Shown here piece after piece: positions 1 to 8,700 of a DNA stretch of 64,000 bases (position 1 is the first letter of the stretch; the number at the start of each line of letters is the position of its first letter). Source of the DNA: Curtobacterium sp. MR_MD2014. Its GTDB lineage: Bacteria; Actinomycetota; Actinomycetes; Actinomycetales; Microbacteriaceae. Position numbers and translations under genes: made by a program. The stretch covers positions 1,178,001 through 1,242,000 of the forward strand of contig NZ_CP009755.1 in NCBI RefSeq assembly GCF_000772085.1. The letters are read 5' to 3'. Below the pieces are notes generated by a model, which was not told where the DNA came from, did not search any database, and saw only the letters and a list, made by a program, of their open reading frames with translations.

Positions 1-1
1 T

Positions 2-838
2 CCGATCATCCCCGACTGGGACGCGACCGAGGCAGGGGCGTCCGCCGGGGGTGTCCCGAGCCTCCAGGCCGACGGCGAGCGTCTGCAGAAGGTGATCGCC
101 GCTGCGGGCATCGCGTCCCGGCGGGTCGCGGAGAACCTGATCGTCGAGGGTCGCGTCACCGTCAACGGTGAGGTCGTCGACGCCCTCGGACGCCGCGTCG
201 ACCCCGAGACGGACGCGATCGCGGTGGACGGCGTGCCGGTGCAGGTCGACAGCTCCCGGCGGTACGTGCTGCTCAACAAGCCGGTCGGGATCGTGTCGAG
301 CCTGCAGGACGAGCGCGGTCGACGCGACCTGTCGGAGTTCGTCGACCGGTACGAGGAGCGCCTGTTCAACGTCGGTCGGCTCGACACCGAGACGTCCGGG
401 CTGCTCCTGCTGACGAACGACGGCGACCTGGCACACGTGCTGGCCCACCCGTCGTTCGGCGTGACGAAGACCTACATCGCCAAGGTCGCGGGCAACGTGA
501 ACCCGGCGACGGTGCAGCGGCTGCTCGACGGGGTGGAACTCGAGGACGGACCGATCGCCGCGGACAAGGTCCGGCTGCTGGAGTCCGCTCGCGGTGAGTC
601 CCTGGTCGAGATCAGCCTGCACTCGGGGCGCAACCGGATCGTGCGACGCATGCTCGACGCGGTCGACCACCCGGTGCTCGAGCTCGTGCGCCGGTCGTTC
701 GGCCCGCTGCAGCTCGGATCGCTGCCGATCGGCAGGGTGCGCGAGCTGTCCACGGTCGAGCTCGGGGCGCTCCTCCGCATCGCCCGCGACGCGAAGGGTG
801 CTGCACCGGGCGACGCCGACGAGGAGGCTGCCGACTGA
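2..838 (+). CDS. rluB: 16S/23S rRNA pseudouridine synthase, RsuA/RluB family (5' end outside window)
   Basis: This enzyme isomerises a uridine in rRNA to pseudouridine, most likely in the 23S rRNA as RluB does. An N-terminal S4 RNA-binding domain begins GERLQKVIAAAGIASRR and continues through GRVTVNGEVV. The catalytic domain carries the family motif with its nucleophilic Asp, GRLDTETSGLLLL, and the later motif SGRNRIVRRML. The reading frame is open to the left edge, and the S4 motif begins upstream of the first possible start codon (GTG at 92), so the true start lies outside the window. Starting at 92 would delete the conserved RLQK. In actinobacteria this gene usually follows scpA/scpB and precedes tyrA, cmk and der, as here. 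The C-terminus is a short acidic tail. RsuA and RluB are hard to separate by eye; the genomic context favours RluB. Confidence 0.88.
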   Translation, partial: PIIPDWDATEAGASAGGVPSLQADGERLQKVIAAAGIASRRVAENLIVEGRVTVNGEVVDALGRRVDPETDAIAVDGVPVQVDSSRRYVLLNKPVGIVSSLQDERGRRDLSEFVDRYEERLFNVGRLDTETSGLLLLTNDGDLAHVLAHPSFGVTKTYIAKVAGNVNPATVQRLLDGVELEDGPIAADKVRLLESARGESLVEISLHSGRNRIVRRMLDAVDHPVLELVRRSFGPLQLGSLPIGRVRELSTVELGALLRIARDAKGAAPGDADEEAAD

Positions 839-845
839 CGCTCGG

Positions 846-851
846 TAGGCT
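846..851 (+). promoter_or_regulatory. -10 box TAGGCT of a leaderless tyrA transcript
   Basis: TAGGCT fits the actinobacterial -10 consensus TANNNT. It ends 7 nt before the GTG start of the prephenate dehydrogenase gene, so transcription should begin at or next to the start codon. There is no Shine-Dalgarno sequence in the gap. The promoter sits in the 20-bp interval after the rluB stop, so tyrA can be transcribed apart from rluB. Confidence 0.6.
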
Positions 852-858
852 GAGGCCC

Positions 859-1983
859 GTGACCGACGCCCCCGCCCCGCTCGCCGAACCGGACATCGAC
901 CGGCGGCTGCGCGGACCCGTGCGGGTCGTCGGCGCCGGGCTGCTCGGCGCCTCGATCGGGCTCGCCCTGCGCGAGAAGGGCGTCGACGTCGTGCTCGACG
1001 ACGTCTCACCGGCCGCGCTGGCGCTCGCCGTCGACTACGGCGCGGGTCGTCGACCGGCCGACGGCGACGAGCCGGAGCTCATCGTGGTCGCGGTCCCGCC
1101 GGACGTGGTGGCAGCGGTGGTCGAGCGTGAGCTCGTCGCGTTCCCGCGCGCGGTCGTGACCGACGTCGCGAGCGTGAAGACCGGGCCGCTCGCACGCCTG
1201 CGGGCATCGGGCGCCGACGTCAGCCGGTACATCGGGTCGCACCCGATGGCGGGCCGGGAGCGCAGCGGACCGACGGCGGCGCGGGCCGACCTGTTCGTCG
1301 GACGCCCGTGGGTGATCGCCGGCCACGACGCCATCTCCTACCAGCGTGCCGCGGTGGTCGAGGACCTCGCCCTCGACGTGGGAGCGACGGTCGTCCCGAT
1401 GGAGCCGGACTCCCACGACCTCGCCGTCGCGTACGTCTCGCACGCGCCGCAGCTCGTCTCGACCCTGATGGCCGCACGGCTGCAGGAAGCCCCCGACGGG
1501 TCGCTCGACCTGGCGGGCGGCGGTGTCCGCGACGTCACGCGGATCGCCGCCAGCGACCCCGGCCTGTGGGTGCAGATCATCGGGGCGAACGCCGCGAACA
1601 TCCGGCCGGTGCTGACGGACCTGCGTGACGACCTCGACCGGGTCCTCCGCGCGCTCGACGACCCGGACGGCCAGGGGTCACCCCGGACGATCGCCGAGAC
1701 CATCGCCGCCGGCAACCGCGGGGTCGAGCGGCTCCCCGGCAAGCACGGTACGACCAAGCGCTTCGCCCAGGTGGTCGTCCTCGTCGACGACACCCCGGGG
1801 CAGATCGCCGCACTCCTGCAGTTCATCGGGGAGATCGGCATCAACCTCGAGGACATGCGCCTCGAGCACTCACCGGGCGCACCGATCGGCATCGTCGAGG
1901 TGTCGGTCGTGCCCGAGCAGGAACAGCGACTCGTCGAGGAACTCGAGGGGCGCGGATGGAGGATCGCAGCAGCATGGGCATGA
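859..1983 (+). CDS. tyrA: prephenate dehydrogenase
   Basis: It oxidatively decarboxylates prephenate to 4-hydroxyphenylpyruvate with NAD(P), the committed cytosolic step of tyrosine synthesis. The 374-aa protein starts with a Rossmann fold whose dinucleotide motif GAGLLG lies at residues 25-30. The substrate-binding motif [12 protein letters not shown], with its conserved His, follows. A helical dimerisation domain carries [13 protein letters not shown]-terminal ACT domain (about residues 300-370, starting at [15 protein letters not shown]) suggests feedback control by an amino acid. The GTG start is supported by the TAGGCT box 7 nt upstream. The 3' end overlaps the start of the cytidylate kinase gene, indicating translational coupling. 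Confidence 0.93.
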   Translation: MTDAPAPLAEPDIDRRLRGPVRVVGAGLLGASIGLALREKGVDVVLDDVSPAALALAVDYGAGRRPADGDEPELIVVAVPPDVVAAVVERELVAFPRAVVTDVASVKTGPLARLRASGADVSRYIGSHPMAGRERSGPTAARADLFVGRPWVIAGHDAISYQRAAVVEDLALDVGATVVPMEPDSHDLAVAYVSHAPQLVSTLMAARLQEAPDGSLDLAGGGVRDVTRIAASDPGLWVQIIGANAANIRPVLTDLRDDLDRVLRALDDPDGQGSPRTIAETIAAGNRGVERLPGKHGTTKRFAQVVVLVDDTPGQIAALLQFIGEIGINLEDMRLEHSPGAPIGIVEVSVVPEQEQRLVEELEGRGWRIAAAWA

Positions 1984-2867
1984 ACGACGACACGCACGTC
2001 ACCCTGGACGAGTCCGGCGTCACCGGGGGACCCGAGGGCCCCGACTCCGGCCTGCCCACCCCGACGCCGCCGGGCGACGGAGCGGCCGGCGGAGCCGACG
2101 GCGGCGCGCTCGGCGGGCCGGCCGGCGGCCTGGGCACCCCCGGTGGCGAGCCGGGTTCGACCAGCGCTCCGGTCCCGTCCGGTCTGCCGCAGGGCGCCTT
2201 CGTGGCGAAGACCGTCATCGCGGTCGACGGACCCGCGGGCAGCGGCAAGTCGAGCGTCTCGCGCGCCGCGGCCCGTGCGCTGGGCTTCGGGTACCAGGAC
2301 ACCGGTGCCGCCTACCGCGCCCTGGCGTGGCACGCACTGCAGCAGGGCATCGACCTCGACGACCCCGCGGCCGTCGTGGCGAGCTGGGACACCTTCGACT
2401 ACGCGATCGGCACCGACCCCGACGAGTACTTCGTGCGCGTCGGCGACACCGACGTGACCGACGCGATCCGCACGCCGGAGGTCACCGCAGCGGTCGCGCA
2501 CATCGCGAAGCTGCCCGAGGTCCGCGAGAAGCTCGTGCAGCTCTTCCGGCAGGTCATGCGGAAGGCCGACGCGCAGGGCATCATCACCGAGGGGCGCGAC
2601 ATCACCACGGTCGTCGCACCCGATGCCGAGGTCCGCATCCTGCTGACCGCCGACGAGTCGGTTAGGATGGCTCGGCGCTCGGCAGAGGTCACCACGCAGT
2701 CAGCCGCCGAGACCTCCGCCGCACTCGCCCGTCGAGACGCGGCGGACGCGAAGGTCGTCGACTTCATGAACGCCGCCGACGGCGTCACGACGCTCGACTC
2801 CACCGACCTCGACTTCGACCAGACCGTCCAGGCGGTCGTCGACCTGGCCCGAGCGGCCACGCACTGA
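1974..2867 (+). CDS. cmk: (d)CMP kinase
   Basis: Cytidylate kinase phosphorylates CMP and dCMP to the diphosphates, feeding RNA and DNA synthesis. The catalytic core begins near residue 80 with the P-loop [10 protein letters not shown], followed by [28 protein letters not shown] and the lid region with RRDAADAKV. Most Cmk proteins are about 225 aa. This one carries some 75 extra N-terminal residues that are Gly/Pro/Ala-rich and probably disordered. Three in-frame ATGs are possible (1956, 1974, 1980). I chose 1974 because GGAGGA at 1958-1963 lies 10 nt upstream of it. All three overlap the tyrA 3' end. Two GC-rich palindromes follow the stop. Confidence 0.9.
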   Translation: MGMNDDTHVTLDESGVTGGPEGPDSGLPTPTPPGDGAAGGADGGALGGPAGGLGTPGGEPGSTSAPVPSGLPQGAFVAKTVIAVDGPAGSGKSSVSRAAARALGFGYQDTGAAYRALAWHALQQGIDLDDPAAVVASWDTFDYAIGTDPDEYFVRVGDTDVTDAIRTPEVTAAVAHIAKLPEVREKLVQLFRQVMRKADAQGIITEGRDITTVVAPDAEVRILLTADESVRMARRSAEVTTQSAAETSAALARRDAADAKVVDFMNAADGVTTLDSTDLDFDQTVQAVVDLARAATH

Positions 2868-2872
2868 CGCAC

Positions 2873-2913
2873 GACCGGGCGCCGCCCGGTCACCACGACC
2901 GGGCTGCCCGGTC
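2873..2913. repeat. two tandem GC-rich palindromes downstream of cmk
   Basis: GACCGGGC and GCCCGGTC pair across a 3-nt loop (2873-2891), and the same arms recur around a single base (2897-2913). Each is followed by ACCACG, so the block is a direct repeat of a palindrome of about 24 bp. It lies between cmk and der and lacks a T-run. It could attenuate transcription or stabilise the 3' end of the tyrA-cmk mRNA. Confidence 0.55.
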
Positions 2914-2989
2914 ACCACGGCCGGGGAACCGGCCCGGCCGGCACCGGCCACCGACACCGCGGCTCCGGTCGCACACGAGGAAACCCACC

Positions 2990-4513
2990 ATGGCCCAGCA
3001 GGACAGCCACGACAACGACGACTTCCCGGAGTACGACGACGCGCTCGGCGAACGGCTCGCCGGACTCGACGACGCCGAGGCGGACCAGCGTGCGAACGCG
3101 CTCCGCGTCGGGCTCGACGAGTACGAGCTCGACGACGAGGACGTCGCGCTCCTCGACGCCGGCGAACTCGGCGAGGACGGCGTCCACTACCTGCCCGCGT
3201 ACCCGGTGCTCGCGATCGTCGGGCGGCCGAACGTCGGCAAGTCGGCGCTCGTCAACCGCATCATCGGTCGACGCGAGGCCGTCGTGCAGGACGTCCCCGG
3301 CGTCACCCGCGACCGCGTGAGCTACAAGGCCGAGTGGAACGACAAGCGCTTCACGCTCGTCGACACCGGCGGGTGGGAGCCCGACGCCCGCGGCATCAAC
3401 GCCTCGGTCGCCGCCCAGGCCGAGGTCGCCGTCGACCTGGCCGACGCCGTGCTCTTCGTCGTCGACGTCACGGTCGGCATCACCGCCACCGACGAGCACG
3501 TCGTGAAGATGCTCCGTGGGACCGACCGTCCGGTCATCGTCGTGGCGAACAAGGCCGACGACGACCGCCGTGACCTCGACGCCTTCGAGCTCTGGAACCT
3601 CGGGCTCGGCGAGCCGCACCCCGTCTCGGCGCTGCACGGCCGCGGTGTCGCGGACCTGATGGACCTCATCATCACGACGCTCCCCGACACGTCGGCCGTC
3701 GCCAAGCAGGAGGTCGGCGGCCCCCGTCGCGTCGCGATCCTCGGGCGCCCGAACGTCGGCAAGAGCTCGCTGCTGAACAAGGCGGCGGGCGAGGAGCGCG
3801 TCGTCGTCAACGACCTCGCGGGCACCACGCGCGACCCGGTGGACGAGCAGATCGAGCTCGGCGGGCGCGTCTGGCGCTTCGTCGACACCGCCGGCATCCG
3901 GAAGCGCGTGCACCTGCAGCAGGGCGCGGACTTCTACGCGTCGCTCCGCACGACCGCGGCGCTCGAGAAGGCCGAGGTCGCCGTCGTCGTGCTCGACGTG
4001 ACCGAGCCGATCTCGACGCAGGACCTCCGCATCATCGACCTGGTCCTCGAGTCCGGTCGGGCACTGGTCCTGGCCTACAACAAGTGGGACCTGCTCGACG
4101 ACGACCGGCGTCGCTACCTCGAGCGCGAGATCGAGCAGGACCTGGCGCACGTGGCCTGGGCGCCGCGCGTGAACATCTCCGCCCGGACGGGTCGCCACCT
4201 CGAGAAGCTCGTCCCGGCGCTCGAGACCGCACTCGAGTCGTGGGACACCCGCATCCCGACAGGCAAGGTCAACGCCTTCATCGCCGAGCTCGTGCAGGAG
4301 CACCCGCACCCGGTCCGCGGCGGCAAGCAGCCCCGCATCCTGTTCGGGACGCAGGCGTCGAGCCAGCCGCCGACGTTCGTGCTCTTCACCTCGGCGTTCC
4401 TCGACCCGCAGTACCGCCGCTTCATCACGCGTCGTCTGCGCGAGGTGTGGGGCTTCGAGGGGACGCCGATCAACGTCAACATGCGGGTGCGCGAGCGCCG
4501 CAAGCGCACGTAG
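2990..4513 (+). CDS. der: ribosome-assembly GTPase Der (EngA)
   Basis: Der is an essential GTPase that helps assemble the 50S ribosomal subunit. The two consecutive GTPase domains that define the family are present: the first P-loop, [12 protein letters not shown], is near residues 77-88 and the second, [12 protein letters not shown], near 253-264. Each has its switch (DTGG, DTAG) and base-specificity motif (NKAD, NKWD). A KH-like domain ends the protein at about residues 430-500. Roughly 70 residues precede the first P-loop; this region is rich in Asp/Glu and is typical of actinobacterial Der. The ATG is preceded by GAGGAAA at normal spacing. Total length 507 aa. Confidence 0.95.
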   Translation: MAQQDSHDNDDFPEYDDALGERLAGLDDAEADQRANALRVGLDEYELDDEDVALLDAGELGEDGVHYLPAYPVLAIVGRPNVGKSALVNRIIGRREAVVQDVPGVTRDRVSYKAEWNDKRFTLVDTGGWEPDARGINASVAAQAEVAVDLADAVLFVVDVTVGITATDEHVVKMLRGTDRPVIVVANKADDDRRDLDAFELWNLGLGEPHPVSALHGRGVADLMDLIITTLPDTSAVAKQEVGGPRRVAILGRPNVGKSSLLNKAAGEERVVVNDLAGTTRDPVDEQIELGGRVWRFVDTAGIRKRVHLQQGADFYASLRTTAALEKAEVAVVVLDVTEPISTQDLRIIDLVLESGRALVLAYNKWDLLDDDRRRYLEREIEQDLAHVAWAPRVNISARTGRHLEKLVPALETALESWDTRIPTGKVNAFIAELVQEHPHPVRGGKQPRILFGTQASSQPPTFVLFTSAFLDPQYRRFITRRLREVWGFEGTPINVNMRVRERRKRT

Positions 4514-4528
4514 CGGTCGGACGACGAC

Positions 4529-5128
4529 GTGGCACGGCGAGCACGGCGAGGCCCCCTGGCGGGCCTGCTGGCGCTCGCCGTCGTCGTGTCCGGGGTCGGT
4601 GCCGCCTGGCTCGTCACCGGTGACGACGACGTCGTGCGGACCGCACGTGCCACCGACCGAGCGTCGACGGCACCGGAGGGAGCCGGACCGCTCGGGGTGT
4701 CGAACGCCCTCGGCGCTCCGATCCCCGGTGCCGACCGACGACCGGACGTCCCGCGCAGCGTCGAGGACTGGGTCGGCCGGGTCCTGCCCGTGTCCGGCAC
4801 CGTGGTGCCCCTGGTCGACGGGATCGCCGCGACCGTCCGGATCGAGCGCATCGACGAGTCGTCCGTGGCGGTCCGGATCGACGACCTGTCCTCGCCGCCG
4901 GGCACGCGCGCGGTCCGACTCGTCCTGTCGCCGGACGCGATGCCCGACCGCAGCACCCTCGCGCACGCCCCCGGCGTCGTGACGGCCTCCGTCGACGAAC
5001 ACACGTCCGGGGGCTTCTCGCTCATCACCGACGGCTCGTCGCTCCAGGCGGACACCCGTTCCGCGGCCCTGGTGGACGACGAGACCGACGAGGTGCTCGG
5101 CGTCGCACTGCTCGTCCCCGCCGACTGA
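4529..5128 (+). CDS. hypothetical exported or membrane-anchored protein
   Basis: I do not recognise a family. The 199-aa product starts with basic residues (MARRARRG) and a hydrophobic segment at about residues 9-28. After this comes an Asp/Thr/Ala-rich linker and a mostly beta-strand-like region (about residues 60-199) with many alternating Val residues. It is therefore probably anchored by its N-terminus or secreted. The segment has no lipobox cysteine. The GTG start lies 15 bp after der with no clear Shine-Dalgarno sequence, so cotranscription with der is likely and the start is uncertain. No catalytic motif is visible. Confidence 0.6.
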   Translation: MARRARRGPLAGLLALAVVVSGVGAAWLVTGDDDVVRTARATDRASTAPEGAGPLGVSNALGAPIPGADRRPDVPRSVEDWVGRVLPVSGTVVPLVDGIAATVRIERIDESSVAVRIDDLSSPPGTRAVRLVLSPDAMPDRSTLAHAPGVVTASVDEHTSGGFSLITDGSSLQADTRSAALVDDETDEVLGVALLVPAD

Positions 5129-5198
5129 GGGGACCCGCGTCGACCGACGAGGACCGGCCCGCACCTCGGACACGTCCCGGATGCGGCACCATTGACGT

Positions 5199-5729
5199 GT
5201 GCGTCTCCCCGTCCTCGCCGACCGTCTCTGGTGCCGGCTGCACCTGGACCGTCTCGCCGGTGGGCGACAGGCCGACTACGTGATCCGCGAGGACATGCTC
5301 GCCCACCCGGACACGGTCCGTTCGTTCCGGTGGATCCGCTGGTTGCTCGTCGCCGAGACCGCGGTCGGACTCGCGGCGATCGTCGTCGCCGTGCTGCTCA
5401 CCCGTGCGGGGGAGACCGTGGCCTGGGCCGTCTGGTTCCGGGCGACCGTGGTGCTCCTCATCACCCTGACGCTCTACGTGTTCGCGTGGCGGGCGCAGCT
5501 CGGCTACTACTGGGCGTACCAGCGCCTCCGGCTCTTCAGCAGGATCTTCCCGGTCGTGACCCTGGTCGTCGCTGCGATCCCCGGGCTCTACCCGTTCTGG
5601 ATGGTCATCGAGCAGATCCTCTTCTCGCTCCTGATGATCGGCATCGGCGACGTGCTGACGAGCGACCACATGCGCGCGACGTTCCCGAAGCCGGTCCGCA
5701 CGCCGCGGGAGGACCACTCCACGGACTGA
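5199..5729 (+). CDS. hypothetical four-helix membrane protein
   Basis: The 176-aa product has no recognised family. A basic, amphipathic N-terminus of about 45 residues is followed by hydrophobic segments at roughly 45-70, 75-98, 117-133 and 135-155, so about four membrane helices. It ends in a short charged tail. The start is the GTG at 5199; no strong ribosome-binding site is visible. The gene sits directly upstream of the type VII ATPase gene on the same strand, 58 bp away. A TACGAT box in that gap suggests that the secretion gene has its own promoter, so a functional link is only possible. Confidence 0.6.
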   Translation: MRLPVLADRLWCRLHLDRLAGGRQADYVIREDMLAHPDTVRSFRWIRWLLVAETAVGLAAIVVAVLLTRAGETVAWAVWFRATVVLLITLTLYVFAWRAQLGYYWAYQRLRLFSRIFPVVTLVVAAIPGLYPFWMVIEQILFSLLMIGIGDVLTSDHMRATFPKPVRTPREDHSTD

Positions 5730-5761
5730 CCGACGGCGGTCCCCAGGTCGGCGTGCACCCG

Positions 5762-5767
5762 TACGAT
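5762..5767 (+). promoter_or_regulatory. possible -10 box (TACGAT) of the type VII secretion operon
   Basis: TACGAT matches TANNNT and lies 20 nt before the GTG start of the EssC-like gene. A G-rich stretch just before the start could serve as ribosome-binding site. No convincing -35 element is visible. Confidence 0.4.
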
Positions 5768-5787
5768 GGTCGGCACGGGGGTGGTGT

Positions 5788-8700
5788 GTGAAACTCAAGG
5801 TGACCATCGCGGGGCCACGAGCAGACCGCGACGTCGTGGTGACGGCGGACGTGACGGCGACCGTCGGTTCGCTCGCCGACCGGCTGTCCCGTGGGCGGAC
5901 GGCGGCCGACGGCGTCCCGCTGACGCTGCGCGTGTGGTTCCCCGACCGACCGCAGCCCCGGCTGCTCAACCCGTCCGCGACGGTGCACGAGTCGTCGCTC
6001 CGTTCCGGCTGCCGGGTCGAGGTCGTCGCCGCGACCGACCGCCGCCGCGGCGACGACGTCGAGGACGCCCCCGCCGCCGTGGCGCACGTCGTCTCCGGGC
6101 CGGATGCCGGCAACGAGTACACCCTGTCCGAAGGGGTGAACCTGATCGGCCGCGACGCGATGGCCCAGGTCTGGCTCGCCGGGGACGACCTGGTCTCCCG
6201 TCGTCACGCCACGGTCACGATCGGCGACACGGTCGAGGTCGTCGACCTGAACTCCGCGAACGGGGTCGAGGTCGACGGTCGGCTCGTCGCGCGGGCGTTC
6301 GTCGACCCGGAGACGACGGTCTCGGTCGGTGACACCACGCTGCGCATCCGACCGCTGCCCGCCGCACCGTCCGTGCCGGGCACGGGTACGCCGGCGTCCG
6401 CGGTCCCCGAGGTGGACTTCAGCCGCTCGCCCCGCGTCGAGCCAGCGCACCGCGGCCGGCAGTTCACGCTGCCCGAGATCCCGGTCCCGGGGGAGAAGCC
6501 CCGGTTGCCGATGATCGCGATCATCGCGCCGATCATCCTCGGCGCGGTCCTGTTCCTCGTCACGAAGCAGCCGTACACGCTGATCTTCATCGCGCTCTCG
6601 CCGGTCATCATGATCGGGACGTGGATCGACCAGCGTGTCCAGGCCCGGCGGCGCCGGCGCGACGAACGCCAGCGGTTCGAGGAGTCGCTCGCCGATTCGC
6701 GCGAGCGGCTGGCGGCGGCCCGCACGACGGAGATCGCGGCGCGGACGGCCGAGTCGCCCGCCCCGGCCGTCGTGACGGCCGCGATGCGCGACCGCTCGGC
6801 GCTGCTGTGGACCCGGAAGCCCGAGCACACCACCTTCCTCGAGGTCCGCTTCGGTGCCGGCACGCAGCCGTCGCGGTCGACCGTCACGCTGCCCTCCAGG
6901 AACTCCGGCAGCGTCGACGACTGGAACCGCGCCGAAGCACTCGCCGACGAGTACGCCACGGTCGGGCCGGTGCCCGTGGTGGAGACGTTCGAACGTGCCG
7001 GCGCGATCGGTGTCGCCGGCACCGGGCTGGCGGCGGACGACGTCGCACGGTCGCTCGTGGTGCAGCTCGCGGGGCTGCACAGCCCGGCGGACCTCGTGCT
7101 CACCGCCTTCGCCGGTGGCACCACCACCGACCAGTGGTCCTGGCTGAAGTGGCTCCCGCACGTCGACTCGCCCTACAGCCCACTGCGGTCCACGGGGCTC
7201 GTGCACGACTTCGCCGGCGCCTCGACGCTGCTGGCCGAGCTCGAGGGACTCGTGGCGACCCGCCGTGCAGCCGGCTCGGGCCGTGGTGAGCAGGTCCGGT
7301 CGCGCATCGACGAGTCCCGCGCCCTCGACGAGGACCACGGCGAGTCCGTCGACCGCCTGCCCGCGACGCCGGCCGTCGTCGTGCTCGTCACCGCCGAGGC
7401 TCCCGCCGACCGTGCCCGTCTCGTCGCCCTGGCCGAGGAGGGCCCGGACCTCGGCGTCCACGTCCTCTGGCTCGCGCCCACGCTGCAGGCACTGCCCGTC
7501 GTCTGCCGGACGCACATCGTGCTCGACCGGACGAGCGGGTCTGCCACGGTCGGCTTCGTCCGGTCCGGGCAGTCCGTGGTGCTCGACGAGCTCGACCGGG
7601 TGGACAGCATCGAAGCAGCGACCGTCGCCCGTGCGATCGCCCCGATCCAGGACTCCGGCGCGCGGGTCCTCGACGAGACCGACCTGCCGCACAGCGTGGC
7701 GTTCGTCGACCTGTACGAGGGCGACGTCGCCGGTGACCCGTCCGCGATCGTCCAACGGTGGTCGAAGAACGACAGCCTGACTGCCGCGTGGTCACCGGGA
7801 TCCGGGCGCGAGAGCGGCGGCGTCCGTGCCGTCGTCGGTCAGGGACCGAGCGAGCCGCTCGCCCTCGACCTCCGCGCCCACGGCCCGCACGCGCTCGTCG
7901 GCGGGACCACGGGCGCCGGCAAGAGCGAGTTCCTGCAGACGTGGATCATGGGCATGGCGACCGAGTACGCGCCGGATCGACTCACGTTCCTGCTCGTCGA
8001 CTACAAGGGTGGCGCGGCGTTCGCCGAGTGCGTCGGCCTGCCGCACACCGTCGGGCTCGTCACCGACCTCAATCCGCACCTCGTCCGCCGCGCCCTCACC
8101 TCGCTGCGGGCCGAGCTCCGGTACCGCGAGCACCTGCTCAACGACCGTGGCGCGAAGGACCTCGTCACGCTCGAGCAGCGCGGTGACCCGGCGGCACCGC
8201 CCGTGCTCGTCATCGTGATCGACGAGTTCGCCGCACTCGCCACCGAGATCCCGGAGTTCATCGACGGCGTCATCGACGTCGCGCAGCGCGGTCGGTCCCT
8301 CGGACTGCACCTCGTGATGGCGACCCAGCGCCCGAGCGGGGTCATCAAGGACTCCCTCCGGGCGAACACGAACCTCCGCATCGCCCTCCGCGTCGCCGAC
8401 CCGGTCGACAGCGAGGACGTCCTCGGCGTGGCCGACGCCGCCTTCTTCGACCCGGGCACCCCCGGTCGCGCGGCCGCCAAGATCGGCCCGGGACGCGTGC
8501 TGGACTTCCAGACCGCCTACCTCGGTGGTCGCTCCGACGACGTCGTGCACGAGCCGGACGTCGACGTGCAGGACTTCCCCTTCGGCCCCGGCAGCACCTG
8601 GCCGAGTCCACCGCGGGCACCGCGCGACTCGACGCGGGCGCGCGACATCGAGCGGCTCGCCGCCACGATCGTCCGCGCGGCGGACCGGCAGGGCCTCGAG

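Noticed and set aside
92..838. A complete rluB gene starting at GTG 92
   Set aside because: That start would remove the conserved RLQK of the S4 domain, which is encoded just upstream; the gene is cut by the window edge instead.
2912..5173. A 753-codon open frame on the minus strand opposite der
   Set aside because: Its product is Arg/Asp/Val-rich without domains and mirrors the codon pattern of der; GC-rich genes often leave the opposite frame open.
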